A stretch of DNA of 64,000 nucleotides from Desulfarculales bacterium UBA702 (GTDB lineage: Bacteria > Desulfobacterota > Syntrophobacteria > Syntrophobacterales > Syntrophobacteraceae). A model generated the notes under the pieces. That model searched no databases. It had not been told where the DNA came from and saw only the letters and a program-made list of their open reading frames with translations. Positions 27,574 to 35,829 of this stretch are shown here, in pieces. Each line of letters opens with the position of its first letter. The first letter of the stretch is position 1. The stretch spans positions 1-64,000 of the forward strand of contig DBMI01000059.1 of NCBI GenBank assembly GCA_002298165.1, read 5' to 3'. The translations under genes and the position numbers were made by a program.

Positions 27574-27903
27574 GTGTCGAGCCGAGTAACATTGTGGTTC
27601 GATGTGGTAAATTCGCCGAGTCTGTCGCAGGAGCAAAAAGGGTTGGTAATGCGCCGGTTGTCCAATCGCATCGGCAAGGACGGCGTCCTGCGGATAATTT
27701 CCCAGCAGACTCGCAGCCAGGCAGCCAACAAGGAATTGGCGGTGGAGCGGTTTGCTGAATTATTGCGGGATGCGCTCAGGCAGTTTCCGATAAGAAAGAA
27801 GACGCGGGTCAGCAGGGCGGCGAAGGAACGGCGGCTTGAGGAAAAGAGACACCGTAGCGTATTGAAAAGTGAGAGGTCCAAGAGGGCCCCTATTGAGGAT
27901 TAG
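27574..27903 (+). pseudogene. Truncated arfB 3' copy (no GGQ), copy 2
   Basis: This 109-codon open frame corresponds to ArfB residues 33-141 and starts at VSSRVTLWFD. It lacks the N-terminal domain with the catalytic GGQ. The basic C-terminal tail is intact. The upstream junction (TAAATACTGTTAGAAGTG) is a decayed version of the boundary seen before copies 3 and 4. No ribosome-binding site precedes the GTG, so translation is doubtful. It separates the first and second cargo blocks. Confidence 0.82.
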
Positions 27904-28100
27904 GTAAGCAGATTTCCGCTAGCCCGGGGAAGAAGATTAAGGTGATCTGGCTGTGGAAGCATAGGTAATAGAGCACCTGATATAAAACCCGTTCCAGTTA
28001 GAATTGATGCATGGACTTGCTGCGCCAGTTCAGGAAGCCGGTTCTCTTAGAAGTTTTGCCCTTATATCGTAGCTGGTGAGGCGCAATTGAAAGCGAACAC

Positions 28101-28556
28101 ATGAGATGTCCGAATTGTGAAGCAATTCTGAAGCTTGCCGAAACACGGTGCGTGAAGTGTGGCGCCATGTTGGAAGTGAAGCAGATGAAGAAGCCATTGG
28201 CGCTTAAAGCGGGTATTTTATTGATGTGGCTCAATGGTTTACTCCTACTCTATTGTGTGGCGCTCGATATAAGAGTCGCCAGTTTTGCTTCATTCAATAT
28301 TCATGACAAAAATGTCGAACGGCTGATACTGCTCGCTGTTGCAATCCTCAAGCTGGCATTGGCGCAGATGATGTCAAACGGAATCAATCGGGCCAGGATT
28401 TGGTGCTGGATATTCGTCTTTTGGCCTCATGGCTCCGGCAGCATCCATGAAATGAATATGTTCCTTATGAATCACCTGTCACTTATCCTGCTCTTTCTTC
28501 CCCCTTCGAATAGATGGTTTAAAATGGCCAAAGGCATGCGCGGCTGGGAGGCCTGA
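28101..28556 (+). CDS. Zinc-ribbon membrane protein
   Basis: This 151-residue protein has an N-terminal zinc ribbon with two knuckles (CPNC at 3-6 and CVKCG at 17-21). Three or four hydrophobic segments follow (about 35-55, 72-90, 100-112 and 122-135), and the C terminus is short and charged. Proteins of this design are common membrane proteins of unknown function. It lies 140 bp upstream of the radical SAM gene on the same strand within the second cargo block. The ribosome-binding site is weak. Confidence 0.68.
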   Translation: MRCPNCEAILKLAETRCVKCGAMLEVKQMKKPLALKAGILLMWLNGLLLLYCVALDIRVASFASFNIHDKNVERLILLAVAILKLALAQMMSNGINRARIWCWIFVFWPHGSGSIHEMNMFLMNHLSLILLFLPPSNRWFKMAKGMRGWEA

Positions 28557-28698
28557 ATGCAGAGGGGGGCAGACGGTGCTTTTTTATTCCCCTCTACTCA
28601 ATTCCTGCCCTCACCAGATAGGTTGAACCGGTTGGCCTCTGCGGATGAAAGCTGTGCCCGATGGATGGCTCTAATTGGACCGGTTTTTGGAAATAGTG

Positions 28699-29994
28699 AT
28701 GCCTAGACTTGTGTTGATAACGGCCTCTTCGCCGGAAATTCGTGAAGTGAGAAGGACGCGGGTCCTTAATTTTCAACAGATTACCATGCCTTATCTGGCC
28801 GCCAGGGTCCCGGCAGGCTGGGAGGTAGTTCACATTGATGAAGAAGCCGAAGAAATTGATTGGAAAATTGAAGCCGATCTGGTTGGAATTACGTTTCACA
28901 CCCCAAGTGCTCATCATGCCTATCACATTGCCACACATTTCAGATCGCGGGGAATCTGCGTTATCATGGGCGGCCCGCATGTAACTCTACTGCCTCAAGA
29001 GGCCGGCCAATACGCTGATGTGATATTTATAGGAGAAGCCGAAGGCTTATGGGAAGAATTTCTGAAGAGCTTTGAGACTGGGTCTCATCGCCGTGTGTAC
29101 CAAAATGCCGGTCCGCCGTTCCTTAAAGATGTACCCATATCTCGCAAAGAGTTATTTCACAGGTCCGATTATACTAACGGTGTTCTTTTTGCCACCCGAG
29201 GTTGTTCTAACCAGTGTGACTTCTGCACTGTTGCAGTAATGTATCCCCATAAACTACGAATGCGGCCCATAGCTGAGGTCGCGGCAGAATATGCCTCTTT
29301 CAAAGGAAAAGTAATAATCTTCTGGGATGATAATATTGCCGGGGACATGGAGTACGCAAAAGAATTGTTTCGGGCAATCGCTCCATATAGGAAATGGTGG
29401 AGTAGTCAGGCGAGTATTCATTGCGGCCGGGATGACAAATTCCTGGAGGCTGCAGCTCAGAGTGGATGTAAGCAGTTGTTTTTGGGATTGGAGTCGATCT
29501 CTCAGCAAAGCTTGGCCGGAGTGAATAAGCGCTTTAATCGGGTGGAGGAGTATCTTCAGGTTATTGAGCGCATCCATTCCCACGGGATTGCCGTGCAGGC
29601 AGGAATTGTTTTTGGATTTGATGATGATACGCCTGAAATTTTCAGGAACACCATTGATTTTTTGGAAGAAGCCGGGGTCCAAAATGCGACCCTTAACATT
29701 CTTACGCCATTTCCCGGCACGCCGTTATATAGAAAGATGAAAGCAGAAGGTCGTTTATTGACACAAGATTGGAGTAAATATAACAGTCGTGATGATGTGG
29801 TTTTTAAACCAAAACAGATGAGTGTGGCTGAACTGTTAACCGGTTTTCGATATGCGAATGAGCGTTTTTATTCTCTTCAAAGTATAACAAAGCGGCTATC
29901 ACGGTCATTGGTTCAATGTTGGTGGTCATTGCCACTGAACCTGGCATATAGTTTTCAATGGCGCATGATGGCGCAGTCCGGCTCGCCCCGATAA
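28699..29994 (+). CDS. B12-binding radical SAM protein
   Basis: In this 431-residue enzyme, the N-terminal third is a cobalamin-binding-like Rossmann domain (LVGITFHTPSAHHAY, then VIMGGPHVTLLPQEA). The radical SAM core has the 4Fe-4S motif CSNQCDFC (CX3CX2C, about residues 174-181), FWDDN, and FLGLESISQQSL. The C-terminal part resembles DUF4070-type proteins (LTPFPGTPLYRKM). Likely reactions are methylation or ring rearrangement of an unknown substrate. The ATG at 28699 has GGAAA upstream and fits the family N terminus. Its stop codon is the first base triplet of the TAAATAGTC boundary before arfB copy 3, so the gene fills its cargo block to the edge. Confidence 0.9.
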   Translation: MPRLVLITASSPEIREVRRTRVLNFQQITMPYLAARVPAGWEVVHIDEEAEEIDWKIEADLVGITFHTPSAHHAYHIATHFRSRGICVIMGGPHVTLLPQEAGQYADVIFIGEAEGLWEEFLKSFETGSHRRVYQNAGPPFLKDVPISRKELFHRSDYTNGVLFATRGCSNQCDFCTVAVMYPHKLRMRPIAEVAAEYASFKGKVIIFWDDNIAGDMEYAKELFRAIAPYRKWWSSQASIHCGRDDKFLEAAAQSGCKQLFLGLESISQQSLAGVNKRFNRVEEYLQVIERIHSHGIAVQAGIVFGFDDDTPEIFRNTIDFLEEAGVQNATLNILTPFPGTPLYRKMKAEGRLLTQDWSKYNSRDDVVFKPKQMSVAELLTGFRYANERFYSLQSITKRLSRSLVQCWWSLPLNLAYSFQWRMMAQSGSPR

Positions 29995-30345
29995 ATAGTC
30001 CATAACGTTAATAAGGTGTCGAGCCGGGTTACGTTGTGGTTCGATGTGGTAATTTCGCCGAGTCTGTCGCAGGAGCAAAAAGGGTTGGTAATGCGCCGGT
30101 TGTCCAATTGCATCGGCAGGGACGGCGCCCTGCGGATAATTTCTCAGCCAACCCGCAGCCAGGCGGCTAACCGGGAACTGGCTGTCGAGCGGTTTATGGA
30201 TTTGATGCGGGAAGCACTGAGGCAGGTGCCTATAAGAAGGAAGACGCGAGTGAGCAGAGCTGCCAAGGAGCAGCGACTGGAAGAGAAGAGGCACCGCAGC
30301 CTTTTGAAGCTTCAGAGGGCGAGAAAAGTCCCAGGCGAGAATTAG
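29992..30345 (+). pseudogene. Truncated arfB 3' copy (copy 3) with boundary sequence
   Basis: The boundary TAAATAGTCCATAACGTTA (29992-30010) is followed by in-frame homology to ArfB from V30-N31-K32 onward (30007-30345). The frame is open to the normal basic C terminus but lacks the GGQ domain. The same boundary, one base different, precedes copy 4 at 33566. About 110 bases after the stop also resemble those after copy 4. It separates the second and third cargo blocks. Confidence 0.85.
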
Positions 30346-30628
30346 CAAACGAGATCACTGGCTCGGCACCTCATATTTTCGTGGCACTCTGCAATAACTG
30401 CAGTATCCATTACATACATCTTTAATTTGCAAATCAATAAAGCCGGCAAGTAAACAAAAGAGGGAACCGAAGACCCCTTTGATTTTTTCATCCTTCCACT
30501 TAACATCCATCCAGCATAAATCATCTGCCCGGCATCCGCCATTGTAGAAATGGACATTGCCTTCCCCTTAAATGTGCAACCGAGGCTGATTCGGGGAGGA
30601 CCATTGCCCAATTTCGCCACTGCCTCCC

Positions 30629-30657
30629 TTGACAATGCTAATTAGAATGATTCTAAT
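30629..30657 (+). promoter_or_regulatory. Promoter with overlapping PerR/Fur-type box
   Basis: -35 TTGACA (30629-30634) and -10 TCTAAT (30652-30657) are separated by 17 bases. The 7-1-7 palindrome TTAGAATGATTCTAA (30642-30656), close to the PerR box TTATAATNATTATAA, covers the spacer and -10. This predicts peroxide-relieved autorepression of perR-katG. Confidence 0.8.
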
Positions 30658-30683
30658 CGATCCACTGCCACAAAGGAGACCTA

Positions 30684-31181
30684 TTGGGTCCCGTACAAAA
30701 AAGACAAGAGATGGAGCAGGCTCTGCGGAAGGCAGGATATCGTATTACTGCCCAAAGGAAAGCAATTCTGGACTACCTGGTCTACACTATCGAACATCCA
30801 GGCGCCTACAGGATTTTTGAAGAGGTGAAGAAGGTCCAATCCAGATTGAGTCTGGCCACGGTTTACAACACATTGCAAGTCCTTACGCAGAACGGCCTGA
30901 TCAAAATGTTGACGTTCAGCGAGGATAATCGTTACGAAGCCAACCTCTCTTTTCATATCAATCTTATCTGCACATCCTGCGGAAGAATACAGGACTTCGA
31001 AGCTGAGACGCACATGTCTCCGGAGAAGGTCCGTGAGAAGATTGGTTTCGAAGTCACGGCTTATCGTATGGAATACTACGGACTTTGCTCGGAGTGCAAA
31101 GCCAAGGCTGATCATAAAGGGGAGAAAAAGATGCTCCTCAGTGGCAGCTTGAATCCAGGAAGAAAAGATCAGAAAGGGTAG
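30684..31181 (+). CDS. perR: Fur-family peroxide regulator (PerR-like)
   Basis: This 165-residue metal-dependent repressor has an N-terminal winged helix with YRITAQRKAILDYL and SLATVYNTLQVLTQNGLI. The C-terminal half has the regulatory histidines (FHINLICTSCGRIQDFE) and the structural zinc sites CTSC and CSEC. It continues with a charged tail not common in the family. The start is TTG with AGGAG five bases upstream. It lies 29 bp before katG under a promoter that carries a matching box, so it most likely represses itself and katG until oxidised by H2O2. Confidence 0.9.
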   Translation: MGPVQKRQEMEQALRKAGYRITAQRKAILDYLVYTIEHPGAYRIFEEVKKVQSRLSLATVYNTLQVLTQNGLIKMLTFSEDNRYEANLSFHINLICTSCGRIQDFEAETHMSPEKVREKIGFEVTAYRMEYYGLCSECKAKADHKGEKKMLLSGSLNPGRKDQKG

Positions 31182-31210
31182 AATTTCTATACCCTTGAAA
31201 AGGAGTTGAC

Positions 31211-33406
31211 ATGAGTGAAGAAATCATGCGTCCTGTAACGGGCAAGATGGTCATCCCAATTGGCGCTAGAGGCACATCCAACCTGGACTGGTGGCCGAAC
31301 CAACTGAACCTCAAAGTACTCCACCAGCACTCTGCCCTAAGCAATCCAATGGGCGAGGGGTTCAACTACGCCGAGAAGTTCAAGAAACTCGATCTGCAGG
31401 CCGTGAAGAAGGACCTCTATGCGCTGATGACTGATTCGCAGGACTGGTGGCCGGCCGACTACGGTCACTACGGGCCGCTCTTCATCAGGATGGCCTGGCA
31501 CAGCGCGGGCACCTACCGCACTGGCGACGGGCGTGGGGGCGCAGGGGCCGGCAGCCAACGCTTTGCGCCCATCAACAGCTGGCCGGACAACGCGAATCTT
31601 GACAAGGCGCGCCGGCTGCTCTGGCCGATCAAACACAAATACGGCTCCAAAATCTCCTGGGCCGACCTCATGATCCTCGCCGGCAACTGCGCGCTGGAGT
31701 CGATGGGATTCAAAACCTTCGGCTTCGGAGGCGGGCGCGCAGACATCTGGGAGCCTGATGAAGATATTTACTGGGGGACCGAGAGCGAGTGGCTTGGCGA
31801 CAAGCGCTACTCCGGTGACCGTGAACTCGAGAACCCTCTCGCAGCCGTACAGATGGGCCTTATTTACGTTAATCCCGAAGGACCGAATGGCAATCCTGAT
31901 CCTGTGGCGTCGGGCCGTGACGTTCGCGAAACATTCGGACGTATGGCAATGAACGACGAAGAGACCGTCGCGCTCGTAGCGGGCGGGCACACATTCGGCA
32001 AATGCCATGGTGCAGGCGATGCCGCTCTCGTCGGTCCCGAACCTGAAGCCGCCCCCATCCAAGAACAGGGTCTTGGCTGGAAGTGCCGCTTCGGAAGAGG
32101 CTGTGGCGGAGATACGATCACCAGCGGAATCGAAGGCGCCTGGAAGCCGAACCCGACCAGATGGGACATGGCCTATCTGAACGTGCTGTTCAAATACGAG
32201 TGGGAACTGGTCAAGAGCCCGGCCGGTGCGCATCAATGGCTGGCCAGGGACGTGGCCGAAGAGGACATGGTGGTTGACGCACACGACCCGTCGAAGAAGC
32301 ACCGGCCGATGATGACAACGGCGGACCTTTCCCTTCGCTTCGACCCGATCTATGAGCCGATCGCACGGCGCTATCAGCAGAACCCCGAAGAATTCGCGGA
32401 CGCCTTCGCCCGGGCATGGTTCAAGCTGACGCACCGAGACATGGGCCCACGCTCGCGCTATCTTGGCCCCGAAGTCCCGGCCGAGGAACTGATCTGGCAA
32501 GACCCGTTGCCCGCAGTCGATCATAAGCTGATAGAAGCGCAAGACATCGCCGGCCTCAAGCGCAAGATCATTGCATCTGGTCTATCAATTTCGGAACTGG
32601 TCTCCACCGCCTGGGCATCCGCATCTACGTTCCGTGGCTCCGACAAGCGCGGCGGTGCGAACGGGGCGCGAATTCGTCTTGCGCCACAAAAGGATTGGGA
32701 AGTCAATGAGCCGGCTCAACTGAAGGCCGTGCTGAAAACTCTTGTGGAGATCCAAAATGAGTTCAACAGCGCGCAGTCCGGCGGAAAGAAGGTGTCATTG
32801 GCTGACCTGATCGTTCTGGCCGGCTGCGCGGGCGTCGAGCAGGCTGCTAAGAATGCTGGCTTCGAGGTGACAGTCCCCTTCTCGCCGGGACGCACGGATG
32901 CTTTGCAGGAGCAAACCGATGTTGAGTCTTTCGCGGTGATCGAGCCCGCTTATGACGGGTTCCGCAACTACCTCAAAACCAAATATACCATGTCGGCAGA
33001 GGAACTGCTGGTTGATCGGGCGCAACTGCTTACGCTGACCGCTCCTGAGATGACGGTTCTCCTTGGCGGCATGCGGGTCTTGAATACCAATTTCGGACAG
33101 TCCCGGCACGGCGTCTTCACCACGGAGCCAGAGACGCTTACCAATGACTTCTTCGTGAATTTGCTCGACATGAGCACGGAATGGAAGCCAACGGAGCAGG
33201 ACGGTGGCGTGTTCGAGGGGCGTGATCGCGCAACGGGCGAACTCAAGTGGACCGGCACCCGTGTCGACCTGATCTTCGGCTCAAACTCCCAGCTGCGGGC
33301 CTTGGCTGAAGTCTATGCGTGTGAGGACTCCCAGGAGAAATTCCTGCATGATTTTGTGGCAGCGTGGAATAAGGTAATGAACCTTGATCGTTTCGACCTC
33401 GCCTGA
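31211..33406 (+). CDS. katG: Catalase-peroxidase
   Basis: This 731-residue haem enzyme dismutates H2O2 and oxidises peroxidatic substrates. The distal haem triad is R93, W96 and H97 in FIRMAWHSAGTYR. GLIYVNPEGPNG supplies the Tyr of the Met-Tyr-Trp adduct, and the proximal histidine is in VALVAGGHTFGKCHGAG. Both N-terminal and degenerate C-terminal peroxidase domains are present (SELVSTAWASASTFRGSDKRGGANGARI). AAGGAG precedes the ATG. It forms an operon with perR, in the third cargo block between arfB copies 3 and 4. An oxygen-defence gene as cargo is sensible for an anaerobe. Confidence 0.97.
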   Translation: MSEEIMRPVTGKMVIPIGARGTSNLDWWPNQLNLKVLHQHSALSNPMGEGFNYAEKFKKLDLQAVKKDLYALMTDSQDWWPADYGHYGPLFIRMAWHSAGTYRTGDGRGGAGAGSQRFAPINSWPDNANLDKARRLLWPIKHKYGSKISWADLMILAGNCALESMGFKTFGFGGGRADIWEPDEDIYWGTESEWLGDKRYSGDRELENPLAAVQMGLIYVNPEGPNGNPDPVASGRDVRETFGRMAMNDEETVALVAGGHTFGKCHGAGDAALVGPEPEAAPIQEQGLGWKCRFGRGCGGDTITSGIEGAWKPNPTRWDMAYLNVLFKYEWELVKSPAGAHQWLARDVAEEDMVVDAHDPSKKHRPMMTTADLSLRFDPIYEPIARRYQQNPEEFADAFARAWFKLTHRDMGPRSRYLGPEVPAEELIWQDPLPAVDHKLIEAQDIAGLKRKIIASGLSISELVSTAWASASTFRGSDKRGGANGARIRLAPQKDWEVNEPAQLKAVLKTLVEIQNEFNSAQSGGKKVSLADLIVLAGCAGVEQAAKNAGFEVTVPFSPGRTDALQEQTDVESFAVIEPAYDGFRNYLKTKYTMSAEELLVDRAQLLTLTAPEMTVLLGGMRVLNTNFGQSRHGVFTTEPETLTNDFFVNLLDMSTEWKPTEQDGGVFEGRDRATGELKWTGTRVDLIFGSNSQLRALAEVYACEDSQEKFLHDFVAAWNKVMNLDRFDLA

Positions 33407-33462
33407 TTGTACCGTTAACCGTCCACGAGTACTCTACAAGGCGACGGAAAGGTCACTTAATA

Positions 33463-33492
33463 GGGTATCTGGGATTTTTTCCCCAGATACCC
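33463..33492 (+). terminator. Hairpin after katG
   Basis: The 11-bp perfect stem GGGTATCTGGG / CCCAGATACCC encloses a T-rich loop. No T-run follows the stem, so termination may be weak or factor-assisted. Confidence 0.5.
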
Positions 33493-33565
33493 TCACCTTC
33501 CCGCATGAGACCCTCTAAATCTCGAGGTTTCGCAACATCACGACAGGCATCCTCCGAGTACCTGT

Positions 33566-33920
33566 TAAATAGTCTATAACGTTAAAAAGGTGTCGAGCCG
33601 AGTAACATTGTGGTTCGATGTGGTGAATTCGGTGAGTTTGTCACTGGAGCAAAAAGAGCTGGTAATGCGCCGGTTGTCCAATTGCATCGGCAAGGACGGC
33701 GTCCTGCGAATAATTTCCCAGCAGACCCGCAGCCAATTGACGAACAAAGAACTGGCTGTGGAGAGGTTTATTGAAATGATGCGGGAAGCGCTGAGGCAGG
33801 TACCGGTGAGAAAAAAGACAAGGGTCAGCAAAGCGGCGAAGGAAGCGGCGGTTGGGTGAGAAAAGGCAGCGGAGCTTATTAAAAGGTGAGAGGTCGAAAA
33901 GAGTACCTGTTGAGGACTAG
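33566..33920 (+). pseudogene. Truncated and frameshifted arfB 3' copy (copy 4) with boundary sequence
   Basis: The boundary TAAATAGTCTATAACGTTA (33566-33584) leads into VKKVSSRVTLWF and most of the ArfB C-terminal domain. A frameshift near 33843-33860 breaks the reading frame, although similarity continues to a TAG at 33920. This is the most decayed copy and the last of the array. By the serial-insertion model it could be the original arfB 3' end. About 185 bp of gap follow with no gene. Confidence 0.83.
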
Positions 33921-34106
33921 CAAATGAGACCACGGGTGCTCGGTTACACATCATTTCTCCCCAGCACTCTGCCGGAAAATGCAGCTACCCATTTCATACA
34001 CTCACCTTTTGTAAAATCATAAGTTGGCAAGATGTGTGAACCGGAAGAGAAATTATTAGGCGGGAAAATCCGACTAGCTCCGGTTATTCAAGCACCTGAA
34101 GAGGCA

Positions 34107-34691
34107 TTATGTATCTTCGCCACCAACGACGCGCTCAATTCGTCGATCCGGCACAAGCCAAATCAACGCGACCAGAACATAAAGAGCCTGGCTGATCCAG
34201 TGCGACCAAAACGCAAATATAACGGCGATAAAATAGACCACGGGCGACAGTTTGCCCTTCCAGTCGCTCCCCACGGCTTTCCTGAGAAGGGATTTGTGCC
34301 CTTGTGATGCTATGATGATTTGCTGGAGAATCCGGTATGCGATGGCAGCCATCAAGAGGACCACACCATAGACGGCTGATGGCACCGGGGCGAAGTGATT
34401 TTCACCCATCCATCCGGTGACAAAGGGAAACAGCGATAGCCAAAACAGAAGATGCAGGTTCGCCCAAAGCATCGCACCCGTTACTCCGTGGACGGTGTGC
34501 AGCATATGATGATGGTTATTCCAGTAGATACCAACATATACGAAGCTCAGAACGTAGCTCAAAAACACCGGAATCAATGGCGCAAGAGATTGGATGCTCT
34601 CGCCGCGAGGCACCTTTAGCTCCAGAACCATTATGGTGATGATGATGGCGATCACGCCGTCGCTGAATGCTTCGACCCTGTTTTTGCCCAT
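34107..34691 (-). CDS. TMEM175-like (DUF1211) potassium channel protein
   Basis: This 194-residue integral membrane protein has about six hydrophobic helices. The diagnostic FSDGVIAIIITIMVLELKVP lies in TM1 (residues 9-28), with the FSD motif of bacterial TMEM175 channels. Conserved polar YWNNHHHMLH lies in TM2/3. Bacterial homologues are K+-selective tetrameric channels. AGGGG precedes the ATG. Confidence 0.88.
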   Translation of the reverse strand: MGKNRVEAFSDGVIAIIITIMVLELKVPRGESIQSLAPLIPVFLSYVLSFVYVGIYWNNHHHMLHTVHGVTGAMLWANLHLLFWLSLFPFVTGWMGENHFAPVPSAVYGVVLLMAAIAYRILQQIIIASQGHKSLLRKAVGSDWKGKLSPVVYFIAVIFAFWSHWISQALYVLVALIWLVPDRRIERVVGGEDT

Positions 34692-34923
34692 TCACCCCTC
34701 TTCGACCGAAAGTCAATGAACAATATATGGTTGGCTGCCTCCCAGATGAAGGGCTTCCGGCCAGGTGTGCCAGCGGCAAAAAATGCCCTCAGTCTTAAAA
34801 AGCCCACTTTCACCATACGGCCTTCAAGAAAAGAGCAAAACCAATGCCCTCGATAACAATGAAACGGCACTCAGATATCATTATAAGGACTGGGGCAAAG
34901 ATCCGGTCGTGAGAACTCTCCAG

Positions 34924-35205
34924 TCACACTGTGCCGGCATCGATTTGGTCATACTCTCGATGAGTACCCTCAAATAGAATATAAACAATTCCGAACTCAT
35001 ACTGAATAGTCGCAACGAGCCTGTAAGTGTTGCCTTTTATATTGAAAACCACCCGATTACCGGCCAAAAAGCTGTCGTGCCGGTAATTCTTCTTGATATC
35101 TGAAGGAGATCTCCAGTAAGCATGTTTCACATCGGCATGCCACGCCAACAGCGATTGCTCGGCATCCGTGTGGGCACGAAAAAACTGTGCCCACCCTGGC
35201 TTCAT
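34924..35205 (-). CDS. higB: HigB-type mRNA interferase toxin, no antitoxin seen
   Basis: This 93-residue protein matches the HigB (PF09907) pattern: LLAWHADVKHAYWRSPSDIKKNY, NRVVFNIKGNTYRLV, then GTHREYDQID near the end. Members cleave mRNA on ribosomes and usually precede higA on the same strand. No HigA-like helix-turn-helix frame is found downstream (34692-34923). The N-terminal codons overlap an inverted GTGGGCAC/GTGCCCAC hairpin, so the gene start may have been replaced by a repeat. The translation start is weak. It is probably an orphan or decaying toxin. Confidence 0.72.
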   Translation of the reverse strand: MKPGWAQFFRAHTDAEQSLLAWHADVKHAYWRSPSDIKKNYRHDSFLAGNRVVFNIKGNTYRLVATIQYEFGIVYILFEGTHREYDQIDAGTV

Positions 35206-35220
35206 CTAAGGACATCTGAA

Positions 35221-35778
35221 ATGAAAAACCATCATCTATTGAGCTTGCTTATTGCCGTGTTCATCAGCGGCTGCGCCGGTGTTGGCCATGGCCCTATCGA
35301 GAAAAACGCGGATGCGGCGAAAGGAAAGATTAACAGTATGAGCGGGGAAGTTATGCCTAAACTGGTCGGTTCCTGGAAACTCATATCCTTTCATATTCAG
35401 GATTCAAGCGGACAGAAGGCTTATCCCTTCGGAAAGAATGCCCGGGGAAGGCTCATATATGAACCGGATGGGCGTATGGCAGTTCAACTTATGGACCCCA
35501 ATCGTCCGTGTTTCAAGTCGGGTGATCCCCTCGTCACATCCGAGGCCGAAGTACGGGCGGCATTCGGCGGATATACGGCCTACTACGGGACCTACTCGGT
35601 CAATCCCGAGGAGCGGACCATTGTGCACCATATCGAGGCATGCATCCTTCCAAACTGGGTGGGAACGGATCAGCTTCGCCATTTCGAATCGAATGGAAGA
35701 TATCTGACGCTGAAGGGCACCCTGCTCCTCGGCGGCGCCCAGGGAACTGTCAGCCTTGTATGGGAACGCTTGCCTTGA
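35221..35778 (+). CDS. Lipocalin-like lipoprotein
   Basis: This 185-residue exported protein has lipobox ISGC with C18 after a hydrophobic signal. The domain about residues 45-185 begins LVGSWKLISFHIQDSSGQ and continues with GRLIYEPDGRMAVQLMDPNRP, AYYGTYSVNPEERTIVHHIE and LRHFESNGRYLTLKG. This is the lipocalin-like family (PF13924), thought to bind small hydrophobic ligands. AAGGA lies eight bases before the ATG at 35221. It is followed on the same strand by a secreted hydrolase gene, about 50 bp apart, so the two may work together on a hydrophobic compound. Confidence 0.82.
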   Translation: MKNHHLLSLLIAVFISGCAGVGHGPIEKNADAAKGKINSMSGEVMPKLVGSWKLISFHIQDSSGQKAYPFGKNARGRLIYEPDGRMAVQLMDPNRPCFKSGDPLVTSEAEVRAAFGGYTAYYGTYSVNPEERTIVHHIEACILPNWVGTDQLRHFESNGRYLTLKGTLLLGGAQGTVSLVWERLP

Positions 35779-35829
35779 GCCATAAGCGGAAACGCGCATG
35801 CATGAAATCAAAAACAACGGGAGATTGGG

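Noticed and set aside
30342..30635. 97-codon minus-strand frame between arfB copy 3 and perR
   Set aside because: No ribosome-binding site or family; part of it lies in noncoding DNA homologous to that after arfB copy 4.
31337..32542. 401-codon minus-strand frame opposite katG
   Set aside because: Antisense shadow of a GC-rich gene; no family signal, while katG is complete on the other strand.
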